Counted from the first letter of the stretch, positions 17,227 to 28,898 are shown. The stretch: DNA of 64,000 bases from CAHJXF01 sp038225855 (GCA_038225855.1 JBBRQU010000008.1:39413-103412), one strand, 5' to 3'. The notes: generated by a model not told the origin, from the sequence alone. Numbers and translations: made by a program.

Positions 17227-18375
17227 TCAGGCGTCCAGGGTATGCTCGATCACGCCTTCCATCGGATCGGTCGGTGCATGCCACGGCGAGCGCTCGATCA
17301 TGCGCAGCGTGTCGGCATATCCGGCCTCGCGTCGCGCACGAATCCCCGAGGCGGTGAAGTCGATGTCCTTGGTGTGATCCTCTCCGTCGATCCGGGGCGC
17401 AATCAGATGGGCGACGTGCATCGTCGTGCTGCAGCCCCAGGTCGTCAATTCCTTCACATGCGGATCGGCCAGCCGGCTCGTCGGCAACTGCTTCGTCAAT
17501 TCGCGAATCACGTGGCGCAGATGGTGGATCTGCTTCTGCTTGGCGATGTGGTTGTCAGCACGGCTCGCGTATTGAATGTCCTTCTGTCTGCCCATCACCT
17601 GCCAGATCGATTCGGGCTCGGGACCGGCCTGATGCCACACGTTGACCGCGAAGATCAGTGAATCGCGTCGCGGGTGGTCTTCGAGCACCGCCTCGATCGG
17701 CGTATTGGAGTAGATGCCGCCGTCCCAATAGGCCTGACCGTCGATGCGCACCGCGGGAAAGGCCGGCGGAAGCGCACCCGAGGCCATCACGTGATCGAGG
17801 GCGATCGTATCCTTGCGGCTGTCGAAATAGCGCATCGCGCCGGTGCTGGCGTTGACGGCACCGACTGTGAGGCGTGTGGGTCCAGCGCTCAATAAGTCGA
17901 AGTCCACCAGAGCACCGAGAGTTCGGCGTAGCGGATCGGTGCTGTAGTAGGCCGCGTTCTCGACGCCTACGCTGGCGCGCGAGCCACGCAAACTGGCGAG
18001 GTTGGGCTCGAAGAAAGCCGGGATGCCGCGCATCACGGTCGTCATGTTGCCGACCACGTTTCCCATGCCGAGCCAGTCGAGAGGACCGGCAACCGATGCC
18101 GGTGTCTCGACATGACTCCAGAAAGAATTCAGACGCTCGACCCGATCGTTGCGCGCGTTGCCTGCGATCAGCGCGGCATTGATGGCGCCGATCGACGTGC
18201 CGATCACCCAGTCGGGATCGATGCCGGCATCGTGCATCGCCTCATAGACGCCGACCTGATACGCGCCCAGAGCACCGCCTCCTTGCAACACCAGCACGAC
18301 CTGACCGGGAAGACCGATATTTTTGGCAGCGCGCGTGGCTTTCGCAGATACCGACTTGCTACGAGTCGTGGTCAT
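17227..18375 (-). CDS. Patatin-like phospholipase
   Basis: 382 residues. The patatin domain shows the oxyanion loop LQGGGALGAYQVGVYEAM, the nucleophile in GTSIG (near residue 61) and the catalytic Asp in DGGIYSNTP, followed by a C-terminal DUF3734-type extension. Enzymes of this group hydrolyse acyl esters; close relatives sit beside 3-hydroxybutyrate dehydrogenase genes in polyhydroxyalkanoate-producing proteobacteria, as here (bdhA is two genes upstream). A role in lipid or storage-polymer turnover is therefore likely but not shown. Confidence 0.9.
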   Translation of the reverse strand: MTTTRSKSVSAKATRAAKNIGLPGQVVLVLQGGGALGAYQVGVYEAMHDAGIDPDWVIGTSIGAINAALIAGNARNDRVERLNSFWSHVETPASVAGPLDWLGMGNVVGNMTTVMRGIPAFFEPNLASLRGSRASVGVENAAYYSTDPLRRTLGALVDFDLLSAGPTRLTVGAVNASTGAMRYFDSRKDTIALDHVMASGALPPAFPAVRIDGQAYWDGGIYSNTPIEAVLEDHPRRDSLIFAVNVWHQAGPEPESIWQVMGRQKDIQYASRADNHIAKQKQIHHLRHVIRELTKQLPTSRLADPHVKELTTWGCSTTMHVAHLIAPRIDGEDHTKDIDFTASGIRARREAGYADTLRMIERSPWHAPTDPMEGVIEHTLDA

Positions 18376-18441
18376 GGAAGTCTCTTCGGGTCGTGGTTCA
18401 GGGATGGTCTAGATGATCGGGCAGCACGAGGGCGCCGGTGC

Positions 18442-18930
18442 TCACATGATTTTTTCCTTCATCGTCTCGGGCTTCTTGTCGTTCACGATGTCGGCGATGG
18501 TCAGGTCCACCGCCTGCGCGCTGGAGTTCTTCCACCAGTGCCGGGTGCCGAGAAATTCACGAGCGGTCTCGCCCGCCTTGTGCAGGATAGGCACCGCACA
18601 CTTGCTGTTGTTCTCATAGATCTCGCCACGGTTGACCATGATCAGCGCGGGCCGGTCTTCGTGGCTGTGGAGCGGCACCATGCCTCCGGGCGCGATCGTC
18701 ATGTGGCGCAGGCGCAGCCGACGCTGGTCGAGCTTGACGTTTTCCTTCGACAGGTCGATGGACGCGAGCTCGGTATCGACGATGCCCACCGGTGCGCTCG
18801 GCGCATCCGGCAGCGCATTGGCGGCGACCTTGTCGGTCGGGCATTCGCCGGCGTGCGCGATGCCGACCAATGCCAGGCTGGTCACGACAGCCAGACCGGT
18901 GAGGCAACGATTGAATGATTGATTTTTCAT
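18442..18930 (-). CDS. Exported cupin-domain protein
   Basis: 162 residues with a signal peptide (cleavage near GIAHAGE). The cupin core is readable: LRHMTIAPGGMVPLHSHEDRPALIMVNRGEIYEN, with two His and an Asp/Glu as possible metal ligands, and a C-terminal strand TRHWWKNSSAQAVDLTIADIVND. Function unknown; it may bind a small ligand in the periplasm. The ATG at 18930 has a GGAGAA site. It sits between bdhA and the patatin gene on one strand. Confidence 0.82.
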   Translation of the reverse strand: MKNQSFNRCLTGLAVVTSLALVGIAHAGECPTDKVAANALPDAPSAPVGIVDTELASIDLSKENVKLDQRRLRLRHMTIAPGGMVPLHSHEDRPALIMVNRGEIYENNSKCAVPILHKAGETAREFLGTRHWWKNSSAQAVDLTIADIVNDKKPETMKEKIM

Positions 18931-18985
18931 GGCGATTCTCCAAGGTTGATGAAAGGGAATGGATCGGTCTCGATGGCCTCGATAC

Positions 18986-19768
18986 TCATTGCGCGGTCCA
19001 GCCGCCTTCGATGGGCAGCACGGCGCCGGTGATCGATGCGGCATCGTCGGAACACAGGAAGGCGGTCAGAGCGGCCACCTGCTCGACGGTCACGAATTTC
19101 TTGGTCGGCTGCGCGGCCAGCAGTACGTCGCGAACCACCGCTTCGTTGCTGATGCCGCGCGCCTTGGCGGTGTCGGGGATCTGCTTTTCGACCAGAGGGG
19201 TCAGCACGTAGCCTGGGCACACCGCATTGACGGTGATGCCCGCCTCGGCGACTTCAAGCGCGACCGACTTGGTGAAGCCGGCAACGCCGTGCTTGGCCGT
19301 CACGTACGCCGACTTGTACGGACTGGCGACCAGCGCATGGGCCGACGCGATGTTGACGATGCGGCCGAAGCCCTTGCGTTTCATTGCGGGCAGCGCCAGT
19401 CGAACGGTGTGAAAGCCCGCAGAGAGGTTGATCGCGAGAATGGCGTACCACTTCTCGACCGGAAACTCGTCGACCGGCGCGACGTGCTGGATGCCGGCGT
19501 TGTTGACCAGCAGATCGACGCAACCGAACTCGGCGAGCGCCTTTTCCATCATCGCTTCGATGGCGTCTGGTCGACTCATGTCCGCGCCGTCGTAGCGCAC
19601 CTCCACGTCGTGACGCTCGGCCATCCCGGCGCGCAGGCGCTCGACCTCGCGCGCATCGCCGAACCCGTTGAGGATGACGCTTGCGCCCTGCGCGGCCAGC
19701 GTCTGCGCGATGCCCAGTCCGATACCGGAGGTCGAACCGGTAATGAGTGCCGTCTTGCCGATGAACAT
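18986..19768 (-). CDS. bdhA: 3-hydroxybutyrate dehydrogenase
   Basis: 260 residues of the classical short-chain dehydrogenase type: cofactor motif TGSTSGIG, NNAGIQH, and the catalytic Ser-Tyr-Lys in ASAHALVASPYKSAYVTAKHG. The residues around QHVAPVDEFP and the C-terminal GAVLPIEGGWTAQ are those of D-3-hydroxybutyrate dehydrogenase, which converts 3-hydroxybutyrate to acetoacetate with NAD in PHB degradation. ATG 19768 has a GGGAG site six bases away; a GTG one codon earlier is less likely. A LysR gene diverges upstream. Confidence 0.93.
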   Translation of the reverse strand: MFIGKTALITGSTSGIGLGIAQTLAAQGASVILNGFGDAREVERLRAGMAERHDVEVRYDGADMSRPDAIEAMMEKALAEFGCVDLLVNNAGIQHVAPVDEFPVEKWYAILAINLSAGFHTVRLALPAMKRKGFGRIVNIASAHALVASPYKSAYVTAKHGVAGFTKSVALEVAEAGITVNAVCPGYVLTPLVEKQIPDTAKARGISNEAVVRDVLLAAQPTKKFVTVEQVAALTAFLCSDDAASITGAVLPIEGGWTAQ

Positions 19769-20041
19769 CACGATCTCCCAGGGTTCAGTTGAACGGCGAA
19801 CGCGATTTCGAAACGGCCGTCGCGCTTTCAGAACGGTTGATGGGCGTCACGGTGTAAGGTCCGTGTTCCGCGCTCACGAGTGCTTGGTCTTGCATGGTCG
19901 CTGCTGTCACGGCTTACTCCGCAATGACGCAAGCGTAGACAACGGAAACCGAGCGCGGAAATCGCATGATTTCATCGGCCGATGCGTTCTGGTTATCGGG
20001 CTGTCTGTAAGGATTCAATCTCCACTGCGACGGACTTGACC

Positions 20042-20941
20042 ATGGAGCTGTACCAGATTCGATACTTCCTGGCCGTGGCCGACACGCTTAACTTCACGCG
20101 CGCGTCGGAGCGTTCCTTCGTCTCACAGCCCGCGTTGACCAAGGCGATACAGCGCCTCGAGGAAACGATTGGTGGGCGACTGTTCGACCGCACCAAGAAT
20201 TCCGTGCAGCTGACCGACCTCGGTCACGCGATGCTTCCCAATTTCCACCAGATCTACGAGAGCGCGAACCATGCTCGCGAAGAGGCGCGCCGACTCACCC
20301 GCGAGCAGAAGGAAGTCGTACGCGTCGGCGTGATGTGCACCATCGACTTCCATCAGGTACTACCCGGATTCGTCGAGAGCCAGGAGGGTCGCGACGAAGT
20401 CGCGCTCACGTTCAGCGAAGGCAACCTCGAAAGCCTGACCGACGCGCTCGATCAAGGGGATGTCGACGTCGGGATCATGTGTTCGCCGTACGAGATGCCG
20501 AAGCGATTCCACGCGACGCCGCTGTTTCGCGAAGACTATGTGCTCGCCATCGGAGACGATCATCGTTTCCACGGACGCGAAGAAGTCGGGATGGCGGAGC
20601 TCGATCGCGAGCGCTATTGCGAACGCGTGATGTGCGAGTTCTCGGTCTACATCGAGCGCCTGCTGCGTGCGCAGGGCGTTTCGCTGGAGGTGGTGCAGAA
20701 GTCGGCGCGCGAGGATTGGATCCAGGCTTTGGTGCGTGCCAACTTCGGCGTCGCCTTCATGCCGATGTCGATCTCCGAGGCGGCGAAGCTTTCCCACGTG
20801 CACATCGACAACGTGCCGATCGTGCGCGAGGTGAGCGTGCTGGTCCAGGCCGAAAGGCCGACCAGCGTTGCGCAGCAGGCAGTCATCGACTCGCTCGCCG
20901 CGTACGGATGGGGCCGCTCGCCGGTCGAGCGCGCGAAGTAG
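20042..20941 (+). CDS. LysR-family transcriptional regulator
   Basis: 299 residues with an N-terminal LysR winged helix (MELYQIRYFLAVADTLNFTRASERSFVSQPALTKAIQRLEE) and a C-terminal effector-binding domain. It diverges from bdhA across 273 bases that include a palindrome ATCGGCCGAT at 19974-19983, so it may control the bdhA operon, itself or the two VOC genes downstream. The ligand is unknown. The ATG at 20042 begins the standard LysR N-terminus; an in-frame start 20 codons earlier is unconserved. Confidence 0.92.
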   Translation: MELYQIRYFLAVADTLNFTRASERSFVSQPALTKAIQRLEETIGGRLFDRTKNSVQLTDLGHAMLPNFHQIYESANHAREEARRLTREQKEVVRVGVMCTIDFHQVLPGFVESQEGRDEVALTFSEGNLESLTDALDQGDVDVGIMCSPYEMPKRFHATPLFREDYVLAIGDDHRFHGREEVGMAELDRERYCERVMCEFSVYIERLLRAQGVSLEVVQKSAREDWIQALVRANFGVAFMPMSISEAAKLSHVHIDNVPIVREVSVLVQAERPTSVAQQAVIDSLAAYGWGRSPVERAK

Positions 20942-21093
20942 CCGCGCACACGGTTTGCGACGATGTCGTCGCACCTCTTCACTCGAACATGCTCAAGTCG
21001 CCGTCGATTCCCTGCGCCATCTGCGGCGCTATCTCGCTCCTCAGTTCTATCCGCAGTTCGACCCGCAGTTCAATCATCCGCCCAGGAGACACC

Positions 21094-21591
21094 ATGGACG
21101 GCACACAAAAAATTACCACGTTCCTCTGGTTCGACGACAACGCCGAAGAAGCGATGAACCACTACGTCGCTATCTTCAAGGACTCGAAGATCGTGAGCGT
21201 GCTGCGAAATGGAGATTCAAAGTCGGGCGAATCGGGACGGGGCGCACCGGGTACGGTACTGGCGGGCACGTTTCGCATCGCAGGCCAGGAGTTCAATGCG
21301 CTCAACGGTGGCCCGCAGTTCAAGTTCACCGAGGCGATCTCGCTGGTCGTGAACTGCGACAGTCAGCAAGAGGTCGACGACCTGTGGACCAGGCTCTCGG
21401 CGGGCGGCGCGACGAGCCGGTGTGGATGGTTGAAAGACAAGTTCGGCCTGTCGTGGCAGATCGTGCCGCGCGTGCTGCCCAGGCTGATGATGGATCCCGA
21501 CTCGGCCAAGGCCGCGCGCGTCATGCAAGCCATGATGCAGATGACCAGGATCGATATTGCCGCCCTGGAACGGGCGTATCACGCGGGCTGA
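21094..21591 (+). CDS. PhnB-like VOC family protein
   Basis: 165 residues of the PhnB/3-demethylubiquinone methyltransferase-like VOC group: KITTFLWFDDNAEEAMNHYVAIFKDSKI, GTFRIAGQEFNALNGGPQFKFTEAISLVVNCDSQQEVDDLW, GWLKDKFGLSWQIVP. Members are small cytoplasmic proteins of mostly unknown activity, some tied to resistance or metal-dependent chemistry. A clear AGGAGA site precedes the ATG. The next gene, 31 bases on, is also a VOC protein, so the pair is likely one transcript. Confidence 0.87.
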   Translation: MDGTQKITTFLWFDDNAEEAMNHYVAIFKDSKIVSVLRNGDSKSGESGRGAPGTVLAGTFRIAGQEFNALNGGPQFKFTEAISLVVNCDSQQEVDDLWTRLSAGGATSRCGWLKDKFGLSWQIVPRVLPRLMMDPDSAKAARVMQAMMQMTRIDIAALERAYHAG

Positions 21592-21622
21592 CCGCCCGTT
21601 CTTTCTCCGAGGAGACACGACC

Positions 21623-22096
21623 ATGTCCAATCCATCTGTCAAGAGCATTCCCGAAGGCATGCACACGCTCACGCCCCACCTCGTGTGTGCCGGCGCGACG
21701 GATGCCATCGCGTTCTATGCGAAAGCCTTCGGCGCCGTCGAACTCTCGCGCCTGCCCGGCCCCGGCGGCAAGTTGATGCATGCCGCACTTCGCATCGGCG
21801 ATTCGCATCTGATGCTGGTCGACGAGATGCCCGAATGGGGCGCACTCGGTCCGAAAGCGCTCAAGGGCTCTTCGGTCACCCTGCATCTGTATGTGGACGA
21901 CGTCGACGCGGCGATCGAGAAGGCGGTAGCCGCGGGCGCGAAGGTCACCATGCCGGTCGCCGACATGTTCTGGGGCGACCGCTACGGCAAGCTCGAGGAT
22001 CCCTTCGGGCATCAGTGGTCGCTGGCCACGCACAAGCGCGAGGTCAGCGCCGAGGAGATGCAGAAGGCGATGGCGGACATGGGGTCGTCGCACTGA
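21623..22096 (+). CDS. Glyoxalase/bleomycin-resistance-like VOC protein
   Basis: 157 residues with two beta-alpha-beta-beta-beta modules of the VOC superfamily (LTPHLVCAGATDAIAFYAKAFGAVELSR, HAALRIGDSHLMLVDEMPEWG, SVTLHLYVDDVDAAIEKAVAAGAKVTMPVADMFWGDRYGKLEDPFGHQWSLATH). Substrate unknown. A GAGGAGA site fits the ATG at 21623. The second of two adjacent VOC genes. Confidence 0.88.
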   Translation: MSNPSVKSIPEGMHTLTPHLVCAGATDAIAFYAKAFGAVELSRLPGPGGKLMHAALRIGDSHLMLVDEMPEWGALGPKALKGSSVTLHLYVDDVDAAIEKAVAAGAKVTMPVADMFWGDRYGKLEDPFGHQWSLATHKREVSAEEMQKAMADMGSSH

Positions 22097-22133
22097 AAAA
22101 AAAGCGCTGCCGAAAGGTTCGAAAGGTCATGGA

Positions 22134-22382
22134 ATGAACATTTCCGCTAAAGCGCTTCGCTTCGACGACTCCAGCATGTGGGTCGATCTGTCGGATGGTC
22201 GCGTGATCGCCGTTCCGCTCGCCTGGTTTCCTGTCTGATGCTAGCCACGCCCGCACAGCGCGAGCGGGTCGAATACAGCGCGAGCGGATTGCACTGGCCT
22301 GAACTCGACGAAGACATCTCGATCGCCAGGGCTGCTGGCGGGTGTTGGCGACCAGACCAAGCCCGCCACGCTCCGGGCTTGA
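22134..22382 (+). pseudogene. DUF2442 gene with two compensating frameshifts
   Basis: The frame opens MNISAKALRFDDSSMWVDLSDGRVIAVPLAWFPV and stops at 22236. A second frame then reads LMLATPAQRERVEYSASGLHWPELDEDISIA, and the first frame resumes as GLLAGVGDQTKPATLRA to a TGA at 22380. Joined, these make a normal ~80-residue DUF2442 protein. One base appears missing near 22232 and one extra near 22328. Either the gene is decayed or the sequence carries two indel errors. Confidence 0.75.
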
Positions 22383-22410
22383 ACACCGAGCAGCTGCCCG
22401 CGGCGCGGCG

Positions 22411-25400
22411 TCACATGCTTCTTCGATACTGCCCACCCACCTCGAACAACGCATCGGTGATCTGCCCGAGCGAGCACACGCGCACCGCGTCCATCAGCAC
22501 CTCGAAGACATTCCTGTTGTCGATCACCGCCTGACGCAGCCGCGCGAGCATCGCGGGTGACTCGCCCGCATGCGCGTCGTGAAAGCCATGCAGACGCTTC
22601 AACTGCGACTGCTTCTCTTCCTCGGTCGAGCGCATCAGCTCGACCTTCTGCGAATGCGGGTCGCCGTGCGGATTGCGGAAGGTATTGACGCCGATGATCG
22701 GCAGCTCGCCGGTGTGCTTCAACATCTCGTAGGTCATCGACTCTTCCTGGATCTTGCCGCGCTGGTAGCCGGTCTCCATCGCGCCCAACACGCCGCCGCG
22801 TTCGGCGATCTTCTCGAACTCCTGCAACACGGCTTCTTCGACAAGATCGGTGAGCTCGTCGATGATGAATGCGCCCTGATTCGGGTTCTCGTTTTTCGCC
22901 AAGCCCCACTCGCGATTGATGATGAGCTGGATCGCCATCGCGCGGCGCACGCTGTCTTCGGTGGGCGTGGTGATCGCTTCGTCGAAGGCGTTGGTGTGGA
23001 GCGAATTGCAGTTGTCGTAGATCGCGATCAACGCTTGCAGCGTGGTGCGGATGTCGTTGAACTGGATCTCCTGCGCGTGCAACGAGCGGCCGGAAGTCTG
23101 GATGTGGTACTTGAGCTTCTGGCTGCGCTCGTTGGCGCCGTACTTGTCACGCATCGCCACGGCCCAGATGCGCCGCGCGACGCGGCCCATCACGGTGTAC
23201 TCGGGATCCATGCCGTTGGAAAAGAAGAACGACAGGTTCTGCGCGAAGTCGTCGACGTGCATGCCGCGCGCGAGATAAGCCTCGACGAAGGTGAAACCGT
23301 TGGAGAGCGTGAACGCGAGTTGCGAGATCGGGTTGGCTCCGGCCTCGGCGATGTGATAGCCGCTGATGGAGACCGAGTAAAAATTCTTTACGCGGTGCTG
23401 CACGAAGTACTGCTGGATGTCGCCCATCACCTTCAACGAAAATTCGGTCGAGAAGATGCAGGTGTTCTGGCCCTGGTCTTCTTTCAGGATGTCGGCCTGC
23501 ACGGTGCCGCGCACGTTCTCCACCACCCATTGGCGGATCTTCCCTTCTTCGTCGTCGGTCGGCTCGCGCCCGTTGTCGGCCTTGAACTTGTCGAGGTTCT
23601 GGTCGATCGCGGTGTTCATGAACATCGCGAGGATCGAGGGCGCGGGGCCGTTGATGGTCATCGACACGGAAGTCGACGGGCTGGTTAGGTCGAAGCCCGA
23701 GTACAGCACCTTCATGTCGTCGAGCGTCGCGATCGACACGCCCGAGTTGCCGACCTTGCCGTAGATGTCGGGCCGAAGATCCGGCTCGTGGCCGTAGAGC
23801 GTGACACTGTCGAAGGCCGTGGACAGGCGCTTGGCGGGCATGCCTTCGGACAACAGATGGAAACGGCGGTTGGTGCGAAAGGGATCGCCTTCGCCCGCGA
23901 ACATGCGGGTCGGGTCCTCGCCTTCGCGCTTGAACGCGAACGTGCCGGCGGTGAAGGGGTACGAGCCGGGGACGTTCTCGCGCATCAGCCACTTGAGGAT
24001 TTCGCCGTGGTCCAGATAGCGCGGCAGCGCGACCTTGCGGATGGTGGTGCCCGACAGCGACCTGGTGGTGAGCGCGGTGCGAAGTTCCTTGTCGCGGATC
24101 TTCACGACGTACTCTTCGCCGGCGTAGGCCTTTTGCATCGTGGGCCACATTGCGAGCAGCTTCCTGCTGTGCGCATCGAGCCGGGTCTCGCGATCGGCCG
24201 CGAGTTTGTCGAGGCTGTCGGAGGGCGCAGCTTTTGCATCATCATTTTTCGATTCACCCAACATCCGCACCGAAGCCCGCAACTGCTGCGTCTCGCGCGC
24301 AATCGCACTCTGTGCGTCGGCGTGCTTGAGATACCCCCGTACCACATCGGCAATCTCCGCGAGGTAGCGCGAACGTGCCGGCGGCACGATCACGTTGGTC
24401 GCGGTCGATTGGTGCGTAGCGACTTTCGGCAGGCGGCCCTCGCCCACCTTCAATCCGAATTCAGCGAGCTTCGGCAACAACCCCTGATACAGCGCCGTCA
24501 CGCCATCGTCGTTGAACTTCGACGCCTGCGTGCCGTACACCGGCATTTGATCGGGCGACATCGTGAAGGCTTCGCGATTGCGCTGCACCTGCTTGGCGAC
24601 ATCGCGCAGCGCATCGGCCGCTCCCTTGCGATCGAACTTGTTGATCGCTACGAAGTCCGCGAAGTCGAGCATGTCGATCTTCTCGAGCTGACTGGCCGCG
24701 CCGAACTCGGGCGTCATCACATACAGGCTCACGTCGACCAGCGGCACGATCGCCGCATCGCCCTGTCCGATGCCCGAGGTCTCGACGACGATCAGGTCGA
24801 AGCCCGCGACCTTGCACGCGGCGATCACGTCGGGCAATGCGTCCGAGATTTCCTGGCCGGCTTCGCGTGTGGCGAGCGAGCGCATGAAGACGCTGGCGCG
24901 GGGTGACGAGTCCGCGGTGCCGTCCATGCGCTTCCACGGACCGATCGCGTTCATGCGAATGCGGTCGCCGAGCAACGCGCCGCCCGACTTGCGACGCGAC
25001 GGGTCGATCGAGATCACCGCGATCTGCAAGGCGTCGTCCTGATCGAGACGAAGGCGGCGAATCAACTCGTCGGTCAACGACGACTTGCCCGCGCCGCCCG
25101 TGCCGGTGATGCCGAGCGTCGGTACGGTTGCGGCGTCGGCCGCCTTGTAGAGCGCTTCGCGCAAGCGTGCGAAGGTATTGTCTTCGGCGTCTTCCGCCGA
25201 CGCCATGCCGCGACGATTCTCGAGTGCCGTGATCAGCTGCGCGAGCGCGCGGCGATCACCCTTGCGAATCTTGTCGAGTGACTTCGGCGCATGCAGCGAC
25301 AGATCGACATCGCAGCGTTCGATCATGTCGCGGATCATTCCCGCCAGGCCCATGCGCTGGCCGTCTTCGGGACTGTAGATGCGCTCGACGCCATAGGCCT

Positions 25401-25770
25401 GCAGCTCGGCGATTTCGCTGGCCACGATCACGCCGCCGCCGCCCGCGAACACCTTGATGTGCGCGCCGCCGCGCTGCTTCAGGAGGTCGATCATGTACTT
25501 GAAGTACTCGACGTGGCCGCCCTGATAGCTCGACACCGCGATGCCCTGCACGTCCTCCTGCAACGCGCAGGTGACGACTTCATCGACCGAGCGGTTGTGC
25601 CCGAGATGGATCACTTCGCAGCCGTTCGATTGCAGGATGCGACGCATGATGTTGATCGACGCATCGTGTCCATCGAAAAGCGCCGCGGCCGTCACGAAGC
25701 GCACCTTGTGCGCGGGTCGCCACGCGGCATCGCGTTCGGCGATCTTCTTGGGTTCGGACAAGTCGGTCAT
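22411..25770 (-). CDS. icmF: Fused isobutyryl-CoA mutase IcmF
   Basis: 1119 residues, matching IcmF in order: an N-terminal B12-binding domain (DGHDAS at 33-38), a MeaI-type G-protein chaperone domain (Walker A GTGGAGKS at 223-230, then DPSRRKSGGALLGDRIRM, NKFDRKGA), and the C-terminal mutase barrel (YPFTAGTFAFKREGEDPTRMFAGEG, SVSISGYHIAEAGANP). It interconverts isobutyryl-CoA and n-butyryl-CoA with adenosylcobalamin, and the fused GTPase loads and guards the cofactor. The start has a TAGGAGA site. No CoA-ligase or regulator gene accompanies it, so it appears to be a single-gene unit. I see no cobalamin riboswitch in the 210-base upstream region. Confidence 0.96.
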   Translation of the reverse strand: MTDLSEPKKIAERDAAWRPAHKVRFVTAAALFDGHDASINIMRRILQSNGCEVIHLGHNRSVDEVVTCALQEDVQGIAVSSYQGGHVEYFKYMIDLLKQRGGAHIKVFAGGGGVIVASEIAELQAYGVERIYSPEDGQRMGLAGMIRDMIERCDVDLSLHAPKSLDKIRKGDRRALAQLITALENRRGMASAEDAEDNTFARLREALYKAADAATVPTLGITGTGGAGKSSLTDELIRRLRLDQDDALQIAVISIDPSRRKSGGALLGDRIRMNAIGPWKRMDGTADSSPRASVFMRSLATREAGQEISDALPDVIAACKVAGFDLIVVETSGIGQGDAAIVPLVDVSLYVMTPEFGAASQLEKIDMLDFADFVAINKFDRKGAADALRDVAKQVQRNREAFTMSPDQMPVYGTQASKFNDDGVTALYQGLLPKLAEFGLKVGEGRLPKVATHQSTATNVIVPPARSRYLAEIADVVRGYLKHADAQSAIARETQQLRASVRMLGESKNDDAKAAPSDSLDKLAADRETRLDAHSRKLLAMWPTMQKAYAGEEYVVKIRDKELRTALTTRSLSGTTIRKVALPRYLDHGEILKWLMRENVPGSYPFTAGTFAFKREGEDPTRMFAGEGDPFRTNRRFHLLSEGMPAKRLSTAFDSVTLYGHEPDLRPDIYGKVGNSGVSIATLDDMKVLYSGFDLTSPSTSVSMTINGPAPSILAMFMNTAIDQNLDKFKADNGREPTDDEEGKIRQWVVENVRGTVQADILKEDQGQNTCIFSTEFSLKVMGDIQQYFVQHRVKNFYSVSISGYHIAEAGANPISQLAFTLSNGFTFVEAYLARGMHVDDFAQNLSFFFSNGMDPEYTVMGRVARRIWAVAMRDKYGANERSQKLKYHIQTSGRSLHAQEIQFNDIRTTLQALIAIYDNCNSLHTNAFDEAITTPTEDSVRRAMAIQLIINREWGLAKNENPNQGAFIIDELTDLVEEAVLQEFEKIAERGGVLGAMETGYQRGKIQEESMTYEMLKHTGELPIIGVNTFRNPHGDPHSQKVELMRSTEEEKQSQLKRLHGFHDAHAGESPAMLARLRQAVIDNRNVFEVLMDAVRVCSLGQITDALFEVGGQYRRSM

Positions 25771-25980
25771 GGTGGGTCTCCTACGGGGCTTTCGACACTA
25801 GCCGACGACGGCGCCGCGCGTCAACCGCGCGTATTGATTAATTGGCTTCAACTGAATACCAGCTCTCTCCAGAAGCTGACATTAGCTACCCGCCCAGCCA
25901 AGAACGATGACGCCGAGGATGATCCGCGCGCTAATGTGGTATGCATCCAATAGTGGACTAAATCCATAATTCGTCCTAGT

Positions 25981-26496
25981 ATGCGCGTCATGGATGGTCC
26001 CATCGAACAGCAACTCAGGCGGCATGGCATGCAGGTGACAGCACAGCGGCTTGCCATCATGCGGGCTGTGTCCTCGCGCTCTCACGCCACGGCCGAACAA
26101 GTGGCCGACGACGTCCGGGCCGTCATCGGGTCGATCTCTCGCCAGGCCGTGTACGACACACTCGGCATCCTGGTCGAGAAGGACCTCATACGTCGCATCC
26201 AGCCCTCCGGATCGGCCGCACTTTACGAGGATCGGGTGGGCGATAACCATCACCACCTGATTTGCCGAGGTTGTGGCGCCGTAGTCGACATCGACTGCGC
26301 GGTCGGGGCGGCGCCCTGCCTGGCTGCGGACGATGCGCATGGTTTTGAGATCGACGAGGCCGAGGTCATCCATTGGGGGCACTGCCCAGCGTGCCGGAAA
26401 CTGGCTGCAGCAACGGCGTCGGGGAAGCATGCCGCTCGGTCCGCTTCGCCGGGACACCCGAATAAAAGGAGGAGCGCCGGCCCGCACCAAAAGTAA
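25981..26496 (+). CDS. Fur-family regulator (FurA/PerR-like)
   Basis: 171 residues. The Fur winged helix (QLRRHGMQVTAQRLAIMRAV, ISRQAVYDTLGILVEKDLIRR) is followed by the metal-binding part with HHHLICRGCGAVVDID and a second CxxC (HCPACR), giving a structural zinc site. A basic tail of ~30 residues (GKHAARS to PHQK) is unusual. It precedes katG on the same strand by 149 bases, the arrangement of furA-katG, so it probably represses katG in response to iron or peroxide. Start is 25981 or the ATG three codons later. A TGGA-N5-TCCA dyad (25954-25966) sits just upstream as a possible operator. Confidence 0.88.
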   Translation: MRVMDGPIEQQLRRHGMQVTAQRLAIMRAVSSRSHATAEQVADDVRAVIGSISRQAVYDTLGILVEKDLIRRIQPSGSAALYEDRVGDNHHHLICRGCGAVVDIDCAVGAAPCLAADDAHGFEIDEAEVIHWGHCPACRKLAAATASGKHAARSASPGHPNKRRSAGPHQK

Positions 26497-26645
26497 AGGG
26501 CCGAGCCGCCCCCTGCGACGGCAGTTTTGCAGTATTTCCGATTGCACGGAATCGAGGCAAACCAAATGCGAGTACGGAGCTTCTTGGTTCCTCGGGGCAA
26601 TCGCACTACATCGTTCACCACCACTCTTCAGCGCAAGGAGCAGAA

Positions 26646-28856
<2,211 letters not shown>

Positions 28857-28868
28857 TCCGGGGACGGC

Positions 28869-28898
28869 CGGGCGTGAGCTGCAAGTAGCTCACGCCCG
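28869..28898. terminator. Stem-loop after katG
   Basis: A perfect 12-bp stem (CGGGCGTGAGCT / AGCTCACGCCCG) with a six-base loop starts 12 bases after the katG stop. There is no T tract, but position and strength suggest a role in termination or mRNA 3' end protection. Confidence 0.6.

Noticed and set aside
25771..25980. Cobalamin riboswitch upstream of icmF
   Set aside because: No B12-box-like conserved segment (GCCACTG type) could be found in the leader.
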